A stretch of 8,360 nt of DNA. Origin: JBCDBY01 sp039182715 (GTDB lineage: Bacteria; Planctomycetota; PLA2). Numbering within the stretch: position 1 is the stretch's first letter; every line of letters starts with the position of its first letter. This document shows positions 1-6,131 of the stretch, piece by piece. The stretch lies in the NCBI GenBank assembly GCA_039182715.1, contig JBCDBY010000205.1, positions 1-8,360 of the forward strand. Direction: 5' to 3'. Made by a program: the position numbers and the translations under genes. A model generated the notes under the pieces. That model did not search any database and was not told the origin of the DNA. It saw nothing but the letters and a program-made list of their open reading frames with translations.

Positions 1-1591
1 CGAGCGCCGCTACACGGCCAACTCCGAAGGCGGCGACGACGACTGGGAGACGATCAAGTCGCAGCAGGTCTCCTTCCGCGGCGAGGCGCCCGAGACGCTA
101 CGGTTCATCGACCGGCCGCCGCGCGTGGGCGTGGTCGAGTACCGCATCCGCATGGACAAGCGTCCGGACGAGTCGACGCACCAGGACAACGAGAAGCTCT
201 TCGTCGTCCGCGTGATCGAGGAGAAGGTGAAGGTGCTCTTCATCGCCGGCGCGCCGGCGCACGAGTACTACGCCATCAAGAACACGCTGCTGCGCGATTC
301 GACGATCACCGTCGCCTGCTTCCTGCAGAGCGCCGACCCGGAGTTCCCGCAGGACGGCAACGAGATCTCGCTGGATGAACTGCCCAAGGACGAGAAGGGG
401 CTCTTCGCCTTCGACGTCGTGCTCATGCACGACCCGAACGGCCTGCTCTTCCCGCCCAACTTCACCGGACTGCTCAAGGAGTTCGTCGCGGAGCATCGGG
501 GCGGCCTCGGTTTCGTCTGCGGCAACAAGAACACGCTCGCGCTGCTGCGCGACAACCGCGGCGAGGAGCAGAACGACCTCACCGGCATCCTGCCGGTGAT
601 CCTCGATCTGGACCGCGCCGACCTGCCGGGCAGCGGCATCGGCTACGGCGCCTACTTCTCGAGCCCTTGGCAGATGCGCCCCGAGCCCGCCGCCATGACG
701 CATCCGGCCACGCGCTTCGGCGCCGACCCGCAGCGCGCGCGCGACCTCGTCTGGAACCGCCTGCCTCCCTTCTACTGGTTCTTCCCGGTGCTGAAGGCGA
801 AGGCGGGCGCGACGGTGCTCGCCGTGCACGACGATCCGCGCGAAGTGGTCGAGCCGTACGGGCCGCGCCCGATCATCGCCACCCAGCGCTACGGCGGCGG
901 GAACGTGCTCTTTCTCGCCTCGGACGAAACCTACCGCTGGCGCGACGTCGGCGAGCCGATTTTCGACCGCTTCTGGATCCAGACGGTGCGCTTCCTGCTC
1001 GAGGGCCGGCACGCCGGGCAGCGCCGCCGCTTCCGCATCTTCCTCGATCGCGAGGTGGCGGGGCTCGGCGACGCGGTGCAGATCAATGCGCAGGTGTTCA
1101 CCGAGGCGTACAAGCCGCTCGAGGCGGGCACCGTCGAGGTCGAGGTGCGCCATCCGGGCGCCGAGAAGAACGAGACGCTCGAACTGGCGGCGATCCCCGG
1201 CAAGGAGGGTCACTTCACCGGCTCGTTCGCGCCGCCCGCGCTCGGCGACTACGAGCTGCGCCCGGTCGGCGAGGCGTACCGCCCGACCGAGCCCGGTGCG
1301 CCGGACACGCCGGCCGCCTCGTTCATCGTGATCCTGCCCGATCGCGAGATGGGCAACGTCAAGGCCGACCGCACGCTGCTGCGCAACCTCGCGGCGCGCA
1401 CACGCGGCCTCGCCGTCGAATTCCACGAGATGCAGCGCATCGGCGACCCGGCCCTCATTCCGCCGGCAAGCGAGCGCATCGTGACGCAGGGGCGGCCGGT
1501 GCCGCTCTGGGATACCTGGACGACGATCATCGTGATCCTGTCGCTGCTTTCGGTCGAGTGGATCCTGCGCAAGCGGTTCCGGATGGTCTAA
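1..1591 (+). CDS. BatA-operon-type membrane protein with Ig-like and class I glutamine-amidotransferase-like domains (5' partial)
   Basis: The reading frame is open from base 2 to the TAA at 1589-1591 (529 residues visible); the true start lies upstream, and an internal GTG at 125 is not a credible start. The order is: end of an Ig-like domain (about residues 30-75), a Rossmann-like domain opening with VKVLFIAGAPAHEYYAIKN at about 77, a second beta-sandwich (about 340-450), then one membrane helix with an LWDTW...EWILRKR ending at the C-terminus. This layout matches large proteins, often with an N-terminal VWA domain, encoded beside MoxR, DUF58 and BatA genes in Planctomycetota and relatives. 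From family knowledge the soluble part is extracytoplasmic and the C-terminal helix anchors it. The amidotransferase-like fold probably binds a ligand or partner and is not known to be catalytic. The upstream VWA portion is inferred, not seen. An 89-nt gap separates it from the next gene. Confidence is high for the family and low for a function. Confidence 0.85.
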   Translation, partial: ERRYTANSEGGDDDWETIKSQQVSFRGEAPETLRFIDRPPRVGVVEYRIRMDKRPDESTHQDNEKLFVVRVIEEKVKVLFIAGAPAHEYYAIKNTLLRDSTITVACFLQSADPEFPQDGNEISLDELPKDEKGLFAFDVVLMHDPNGLLFPPNFTGLLKEFVAEHRGGLGFVCGNKNTLALLRDNRGEEQNDLTGILPVILDLDRADLPGSGIGYGAYFSSPWQMRPEPAAMTHPATRFGADPQRARDLVWNRLPPFYWFFPVLKAKAGATVLAVHDDPREVVEPYGPRPIIATQRYGGGNVLFLASDETYRWRDVGEPIFDRFWIQTVRFLLEGRHAGQRRRFRIFLDREVAGLGDAVQINAQVFTEAYKPLEAGTVEVEVRHPGAEKNETLELAAIPGKEGHFTGSFAPPALGDYELRPVGEAYRPTEPGAPDTPAASFIVILPDREMGNVKADRTLLRNLAARTRGLAVEFHEMQRIGDPALIPPASERIVTQGRPVPLWDTWTTIIVILSLLSVEWILRKRFRMV

Positions 1592-1596
1592 GGGGA

Positions 1597-1671
1597 GAGT
1601 TGTCAGTGATCAGTTGTCAGTCGTCAGTAAGCACGGGACCGCGGATACTGACGACTGAGAACTGACAACTC
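1597..1671. repeat. Heptamer-repeat inverted repeat forming a long hairpin
   Basis: The left side holds four contiguous 7-nt units ending in TCAGT: TGTCAGT 1601-1607, GATCAGT 1608-1614, TGTCAGT 1615-1621 and CGTCAGT 1622-1628. The right side holds three complementary units: ACTGACG 1647-1653, ACTGAGA 1654-1660 and ACTGACA 1661-1667. Two perfect stems follow: 1617-1629 pairs with 1646-1658 (13 bp) and 1597-1607 pairs with 1661-1671 (11 bp). A 16-nt loop closes the inner stem, and about one heptamer bulges out on the left. The segment is richer in A+T than the flanking genes. It resembles the intergenic short tandem heptamer repeats known from cyanobacteria and seen in other environmental bacteria. 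There is no T-run after the stem, so it is not a standard intrinsic terminator. Confidence 0.85.
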
Positions 1672-1680
1672 AGAGCTTCG

Positions 1681-3297
1681 ATGTCTTCACTGGATCAGAT
1701 CCAATTCCGACTGTCGCGCCTTCGCCAACGGGTGACGACGGCGCTGGTGATCGACGGCGTCGCGCGTTTCGTCGGCGTGCTGTTCGTGGCGATCGCGATC
1801 AGCTTCGCGGCCGACCGCATCTTCAAGCTGGAACTCGCCGCGCGCGCGGTGCTGCTGGTCGGCATGACCGGCGCCCTGGGATGGACGGCCTGGCGCTTCC
1901 TCGCGATGCGCCTGCGCGCGGTGCCGGGCGAGGATCCCCTCGCCATCGCGGTGGAGCGACGCTTCCCCGAGCTCGGCGACCGGCTCATCTCCGCGCTGCA
2001 GCTGGCGCGCGAGGAGGACCCGGAGCGCTACGGCATGTCGCCGCAGCTCATCGAGGACGCCATCAACGAGGCGATCCTCCCCGCGAGCCACGTGCGCTTC
2101 TCCGAGATCCTCGCGGTCGGCCGCATCGGCCGCCACGCCGCGGCGGCCGCGATCGCGATCGCGCTGCTCGTCGTGGGCGCGGCGATCTCGCCCGAGTCGG
2201 CGCGCATCTGGGCGCAGCGCAACATCCTGCTTTCGAACGTGCGCTGGCCGCAGAAGACCTACCTCGAGGTCGACCCCGAGCGCTTCCCCGACGGCGTCGC
2301 CCGCATCGTGCGCGGCGAGGACTTCGTCGTCCGCGCGCGCAGCGTCGGCGAGGTGCACCCCGAGCGCGTGACCATCTTCTTCCGCGACGACGCGGGCGAC
2401 GAGGGCCGCGCGACGATGAAGGCGGACATCGACAACCACGTCTATCGCCACGAGTTCAAGGAGGTCGGTTTCCCGATCACCTTCCACCTCGAGGGTGGCG
2501 ACGAGGAGACAAGCGAATACCGCATCGAGCTCATGGAGGCGCCCGAAGTGGAGGCGCTCGAGATTCGCGTCGCCTTCCCCGCCTACGCCGAGCGCGACCC
2601 GCTCGTCGTCGACCTGGCGCAGGGCGACCCGGAGATGCTGCGGGGCGGCCGGATCATGCTGCGCGGCTCGGCGACCAAGCCGCTCACCGGCGTCGAACTC
2701 GTCGTCGGCGAAGGCGACGCGAAGACCGTCCCGGCGAAGCTGACCGGACCGAAGAGCTTCGAGGTGGAGTTCGCGCCCGAGGAGACGACGCTCGCCGGCG
2801 TGCGCCTGCGCGACGTCGATGGGCTTTCCAACCCGTCGCTGGCGCCGCGCTTCCTGGTGCGCGTCGTCGAGGATCGCGCGCCGCGCGTGCGACTGCTCAA
2901 GCGCGGCATCGGCTCGATGGTTGTCGAGGGCGCGGTCTTCCCCTACGTCGTGCGGGTCCGCGACGACGTGCGCGCGATGACCGGTCGCCTCGTCGTGAAG
3001 AAGAACGCCGGCGACGGCGCGGTGCCCGCACCGCAGACGATCGCGCTCGACGACGGCGCGCTCGGCGTGCCGGAGACCGACGTGCCCGGCCGCCTCGAGA
3101 TCAGTTCGCTCGAGGTCGGACCCGGCACCTTCCTGACCTTCCACGCCTACGTGCTCGACAACGCGCAGCCCGACGCGCAGGAGGGCAAGTCGGACCCGAT
3201 CTCGCTCAAGGTCGTGACGCTCGAGGAGCTGCTGCAGGATCTGCTGCGTCGCCAGCACCAGATGCGCCAGCGCTTCGAGGACCTGATCAAGTCGTAG
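1681..3297 (+). CDS. Inner-membrane protein with three N-terminal helices and a large periplasmic region (DUF4175-like); probably truncated by a TAG
   Basis: The 538-residue product has an amphipathic start, membrane helices at about residues 27-44, 53-71 and 152-170, and a cytoplasmic segment with the hallmark AVERRFPELGDRLISALQLA at 90-109. A beta-rich region of roughly 330 residues follows, then the beginning of a coiled coil (LEELLQDLLRRQHQMRQRF) that stops abruptly. With the N-terminus inside, everything after the third helix should be periplasmic. This resembles the uncharacterised DUF4175-like proteins that follow BatA-type genes in planctomycetes. The ATG at 1681 is chosen because it gives a natural lead into helix 1, but no clear ribosome-binding site is visible; the only purine stretch is GAG at 1673-1675, just outside the hairpin stem. 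The frame is unbroken past the TAG except for that one codon, and the next gene reads as its missing tail. The membrane topology is inferred from hydrophobicity by eye. Confidence 0.85.
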   Translation: MSSLDQIQFRLSRLRQRVTTALVIDGVARFVGVLFVAIAISFAADRIFKLELAARAVLLVGMTGALGWTAWRFLAMRLRAVPGEDPLAIAVERRFPELGDRLISALQLAREEDPERYGMSPQLIEDAINEAILPASHVRFSEILAVGRIGRHAAAAAIAIALLVVGAAISPESARIWAQRNILLSNVRWPQKTYLEVDPERFPDGVARIVRGEDFVVRARSVGEVHPERVTIFFRDDAGDEGRATMKADIDNHVYRHEFKEVGFPITFHLEGGDEETSEYRIELMEAPEVEALEIRVAFPAYAERDPLVVDLAQGDPEMLRGGRIMLRGSATKPLTGVELVVGEGDAKTVPAKLTGPKSFEVEFAPEETTLAGVRLRDVDGLSNPSLAPRFLVRVVEDRAPRVRLLKRGIGSMVVEGAVFPYVVRVRDDVRAMTGRLVVKKNAGDGAVPAPQTIALDDGALGVPETDVPGRLEISSLEVGPGTFLTFHAYVLDNAQPDAQEGKSDPISLKVVTLEELLQDLLRRQHQMRQRFEDLIKS

Positions 3298-3303
3298 AAG
3301 GCG
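3295..3303 (+). other. In-frame amber codon between two halves of one reading frame
   Basis: The TAG at 3295-3297 is followed by AAG GCG and then the ATG at 3304, all in the frame that began at 1681. Reading through would give a continuous 719-residue protein, with the helix LLRRQHQMRQRFEDLIKS running on into KAMRNRFLDVRD with no change in character. A single C-to-T change from CAG (Gln) would explain the stop. The options are a real nonsense mutation, a sequencing or consensus error, restart at the ATG six bases after the stop, or amber readthrough. Confidence 0.7.
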
Positions 3304-3840
3304 ATGCGGAACCGATTCCTCGACGTGCGCGACGACCCGCCGGGCGACCCGCAGGAGCTGATGCTCTTCATCGAGAGCTACGGCCAGAGCCAGCGCGAGA
3401 TCGCGCGCGGCGTGCGCGCCGTGGAGCGCTCGATGACGCAGATCCTCGACGAGATGCTCAACAACCGCGTGAGCACGGAGAGCAACGTCGAGGACCTGCG
3501 CCGCAACGTGGTCAACTCGCTCCGGCGACTTCGCCTCGAGATCATGGAGGGTCACGCGCGGGAGCTCGACCTCTACGCGCGGCGCGTCACCGCCACCAAC
3601 GTAAAGGCGGGCGAGGGCGACCGCATCAAGAAGGGCTTCGAGCGGGTCATCGCCGCCATGCAGGCGATCCTGATCAAGCTCGAGAAGGCGGAGACCTTCA
3701 CCGAGATCATCGAGCGCATGCGGGTCATCCTGAAGCTCCACAAGGAGATCAACGACGCGACCCGTGAAAAGCACGAGGCGGCCCTCCGGGAGATCTTCGG
3801 ACCGGACGACGAAGAGCCCGAAAAAGAGGGCGAAAAGTAG
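3304..3840 (+). CDS. Coiled-coil protein; probable detached C-terminal part of the preceding membrane protein
   Basis: The 178-residue product is almost entirely charged amphipathic helix, for example the VERSMTQILDEMLNNRVS and EDLRRNVVNSLRRLRLEIME stretches. It ends in an acidic tail, GPDDEEPEKEGEK. It has no signal peptide, no membrane helix and no recognisable catalytic motif. The start at 3304 is the first ATG after the in-frame TAG. GAAGG at 3297-3301 lies only two bases before it, too close for a good ribosome-binding site, so expression would depend on restart after the upstream stop or on readthrough. The helix is the natural continuation of the coil at the end of the previous gene, and in an intact protein it would be periplasmic. 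It ends in TAG immediately followed by in-frame TGA. The coding frame is well supported; whether it is an independent gene is doubtful. Confidence 0.7.
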   Translation: MRNRFLDVRDDPPGDPQELMLFIESYGQSQREIARGVRAVERSMTQILDEMLNNRVSTESNVEDLRRNVVNSLRRLRLEIMEGHARELDLYARRVTATNVKAGEGDRIKKGFERVIAAMQAILIKLEKAETFTEIIERMRVILKLHKEINDATREKHEAALREIFGPDDEEPEKEGEK

Positions 3841-3948
3841 TGAACCGGGCCTGAACCCGTCGGTTTTAAGCTTGAAAGTCGAAGGCCCGAGGTCTGTCCC
3901 GGCGGAGAGGGATCTGCCGTAAATGACCGTGCGGAAAGAGGTTACGTA
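3841..3948 (+). promoter_or_regulatory. Intergenic leader region with nested dyads and a tiny open frame
   Basis: This 108-nt gap separates the split membrane protein from the exported coiled-coil gene. A 7-bp inverted repeat (CGGGCCT 3846-3852 with AGGCCCG 3883-3889) nearly surrounds an A+T-rich 14-bp dyad, TTTTAAGCTTGAAA at 3864-3877, which has one mismatched pair. A small stem, TCCC 3897-3900 with GGGA 3909-3912, follows. An 8-codon open frame (ATG 3923 to TAG 3947-3949) ends on the first base of the next start codon. I see no convincing sigma-70 promoter and no T-run terminator. A regulatory role is inference only. Confidence 0.3.
3937..3941 (+). promoter_or_regulatory. Ribosome-binding site for the exported coiled-coil gene
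   Basis: AGAGG, extended to GAGGT by the next base, lies seven bases before the GTG at 3949. It is the clearest Shine-Dalgarno match between the first three genes and this one, and it decides the GTG start. The start so chosen gives a well-formed signal peptide. Confidence 0.7.
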
Positions 3949-6129
3949 GTGAAGATTCAAGCCGTCCTGGCAACTCTCGTCCTCCTCCCCCTCTCCTATC
4001 TGCTTGCCGAAGAACCGGAAGACGTCGCCTCCAAGCAGCGCGACCTCGGCAAGCGCCTCGAAAAGGTCGAACAGACCATGGAGCGTATCGCCGCGCTCCT
4101 CGCGAAGCAGAGCCCCGAGCAGGCCGCCAAGCTCCGCATGGCGTGGCAGCGCAGCCGCTCGGACCAGAACACCCGCGTCGTCCAGGAGATCGAGCACCTC
4201 ATCCGCGAGGGCTACTTCACCGAGGCGCTGGAGAAGCAGAAGGATCTCGGCCTCGCGCTTCAGCGCGTCCTCGACATCCTTCTCGACCGCGACGCCGAGC
4301 GGGAAGAGATCAAGGAGCGCATCCAGGAGCTCGAGTCGATCGAGAAGATGATCGCCGACCTGATCAAGTCGGAGACCGATCAGGCGCTCGAGTCGGAGAA
4401 GTACGCCGACCCCGAGCGCGCCCTGCAGCGTGCCGCGGCCGCCAAGGCGAAGCTGAGCAACCTCATCAACCGCCAGAACAAGTTGATGGAGCGCACGGGC
4501 AAGGAGGAATCCGATCCGAAGCTCGACGAGCTGCGCGAGCGCGTGAAGAAGATGCGCGAGCAGCAGGCGAAGCTGCGCGACCAGAAGGACCAATCCGGGA
4601 AGGCCCAATCCGAGCAGGCCAAACTCGGCGAGGAAGCGGCCAAGCTCGCAAAGGACATCGCCGAGATGGCCAAGAACATGCCCGAGGGCATGAAAGATCC
4701 CAGGAACGGCGCGATGGGGCGGGCCAACCCCGCCGACCAGGCCGGCAATGCCGCCGAGCGCGCCGCCGGCGCCATGAAGGAAGCCGCCGCCCGCATGCAG
4801 GGCGCGCAGCCGTACAGCGAGCGCCAGAAAGATGCGGAGCAGGAGCTGCGCGAGGCGGAAGAGGCGCTGCGCCGTCTCGACGAGCGCCGTCGCGAGCATG
4901 AGCACGAGCAGCTCGCCAAGCAGCAGGAGCGCATCCGCCGCGACGCGGAGCGCCTGCAGGAGGATCTCGAGCGGCTCGAGCGCAGCGCGCCCGACCAGGA
5001 CGCCGGCTCCAAGGAGGTCGGCGGGTCGCAGGCGCCCATGGAGAAGGCGGAAGGCCAGCTCTCCAAGGGCAACCGCGGCGGCGCGCAGCCGCAGGAGCAA
5101 CTTGCCAAGGAGGAGCTGGAGAAGGCCTACAAGAAGCTCGAGAAGTTCGAGCAGGACCTGAAGAAACTCCTCAAGCTGCCGGACTACGAAAAGATGGCCA
5201 AGCGCCAGGACGACACGGCGGAGAACACCGACGAGCTCCTGAAGAAGATGGAGCAGGCGGGGAAGGGTCAACAGCCCCAGAGCAGCGAAGCGGGCGGCGA
5301 GCCCACGCCGGGCCAGGGCCAGGTCGAAGGCGCCAAGGGCGCCATGCAGCGCGCCAGCCGCAACCTGCGGAACAAGTCGTCCAAGCGCGCCAACTCCAAC
5401 CAGCAGGAGGCGGTCGATCGCCTCAAGCAGGCGCAGGAGCAGGTCGAGGAGGCGTTGCGACAGCTCCGCGAGGAGGAGCAGCTCATGCTCCTCGACGCGA
5501 TCGAGCGCCGCCTCAACAAGATGCTCCGCGCGCAGATGAAGATCCGCACCGACACCATCGCGCTCAACCTGCGCCTCAAGGACACCGCGAAGGCGAACCG
5601 CAAGCCGACGCGCGCCGACATCGATCGCGCGCGCCAGCTCGGCGAGGGCGAGTCGCAGATCGCCGTCGAGGCGGAGAAGCTGCTCGAGGTGATGCGCGAG
5701 GAGGGCAGCACGGTTGTCATCCCCGACGTGATTGACGACATGCGCAAGGACCTCGACGCGCTCGCCGAGCGCCTGGTCGGCCTCAAGGCGGGCGAGTACA
5801 CGCAGGCGGTCCAGCGCGACATCATCGAAACGCTCAAGGAGCTCATCGACGTCATCAAGGAGGAGCGCGAACGGCGCCAGGGCGGCGGCGGTGGCGGCGA
5901 CCAGGGCGACGAGATGGAGGGCGACCAGGACGAGAACCTGCTGCCCAACTCGGCCGAGCTGAAGATGCTCCGCTCCCTGCAGCTGCGCGTGAACAAGCGC
6001 ACGAACCGCTTCCAGAAGCTGCGCGACAAGGAAGACTCCGAGCGCGACCGCGTCGCCTCGAAGCAGCACGGCGTCGCCGGCCTGACCCGAACCATGGCGG
6101 ACAAGCTGAACCGCGCGGAGGACGAGTAA
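3949..6129 (+). CDS. Exported long coiled-coil protein of the planctomycete BatA-type operon, function unknown
   Basis: The 726-residue product starts with a signal peptide (MKIQAVLATLVLLPLSYLLA, cleavage likely before EEPED) and then is nearly all charged alpha-helix rich in E, K, Q, R and A. I see no cysteine and only one tryptophan. Less regular G/P/Q/S-rich linkers lie near residues 240-285 and 345-385, and near 440-460. A more conserved-looking helical block is at about 505-550 (LMLLDAIERRLNKMLRAQMKI). A poly-Gly run sits at 645-650, followed by an acidic stretch and then the motif ELKMLRSLQLRVNKRT at 670-685, which I recognise from planctomycete homologues. No enzyme motif or membrane anchor is seen, so a periplasmic scaffold or spacer is the best inference. 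The GTG start is backed by a good ribosome-binding site and the signal peptide. The gene ends two bases before the TPR gene. Charged coiled coils also give spurious matches to myosin- or SMC-like proteins, which should not be believed. Confidence 0.88.
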   Translation: MKIQAVLATLVLLPLSYLLAEEPEDVASKQRDLGKRLEKVEQTMERIAALLAKQSPEQAAKLRMAWQRSRSDQNTRVVQEIEHLIREGYFTEALEKQKDLGLALQRVLDILLDRDAEREEIKERIQELESIEKMIADLIKSETDQALESEKYADPERALQRAAAAKAKLSNLINRQNKLMERTGKEESDPKLDELRERVKKMREQQAKLRDQKDQSGKAQSEQAKLGEEAAKLAKDIAEMAKNMPEGMKDPRNGAMGRANPADQAGNAAERAAGAMKEAAARMQGAQPYSERQKDAEQELREAEEALRRLDERRREHEHEQLAKQQERIRRDAERLQEDLERLERSAPDQDAGSKEVGGSQAPMEKAEGQLSKGNRGGAQPQEQLAKEELEKAYKKLEKFEQDLKKLLKLPDYEKMAKRQDDTAENTDELLKKMEQAGKGQQPQSSEAGGEPTPGQGQVEGAKGAMQRASRNLRNKSSKRANSNQQEAVDRLKQAQEQVEEALRQLREEEQLMLLDAIERRLNKMLRAQMKIRTDTIALNLRLKDTAKANRKPTRADIDRARQLGEGESQIAVEAEKLLEVMREEGSTVVIPDVIDDMRKDLDALAERLVGLKAGEYTQAVQRDIIETLKELIDVIKEERERRQGGGGGGDQGDEMEGDQDENLLPNSAELKMLRSLQLRVNKRTNRFQKLRDKEDSERDRVASKQHGVAGLTRTMADKLNRAEDE
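6117..6122 (+). promoter_or_regulatory. Ribosome-binding site for the TPR gene
   Basis: GGAGGA lies nine bases before the ATG at 6132 and inside the last codons of the preceding gene. It supports that start and a translationally linked gene pair. Confidence 0.75.
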
Positions 6130-6131
6130 CG

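Noticed and set aside
98..1426. A 442-codon open frame on the minus strand opposite the first gene
   Set aside because: The composition is repetitive Arg/Ala/Val/Leu/Glu with no domain pattern, while the + strand frame matches a known family.
1597..1671. The long hairpin as an intrinsic terminator
   Set aside because: The stem is not followed by a run of T, and its strict heptamer structure is better explained as a repeat element.
1881..3767. A 628-codon + strand open frame running across the TAG at 3295
   Set aside because: It is in a different frame and encodes Arg/Ala/Gly low-complexity sequence. It is a frame shadow and gives no support for a frameshift around the stop.
3872..3900. TTGAAA at 3872-3877 as a sigma-70 -35 box
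   Set aside because: No acceptable -10 hexamer is found 16-18 bases downstream; the bases there are GC-rich.
1687..6069. A 1460-codon open frame on the minus strand
   Set aside because: It lies antisense to two or more convincing genes with signal peptides and membrane helices. Its translation is a Leu/Ala/Arg/Val/Asp-rich mirror, which is typical of GC-rich coding sequence read backwards. It has no start signal or family resemblance.
3949..6129. An SMC, myosin or Rad50-like function for the coiled-coil protein
   Set aside because: There is no ATP-binding motif, and the protein has a signal peptide. Such resemblance comes only from coiled-coil composition.
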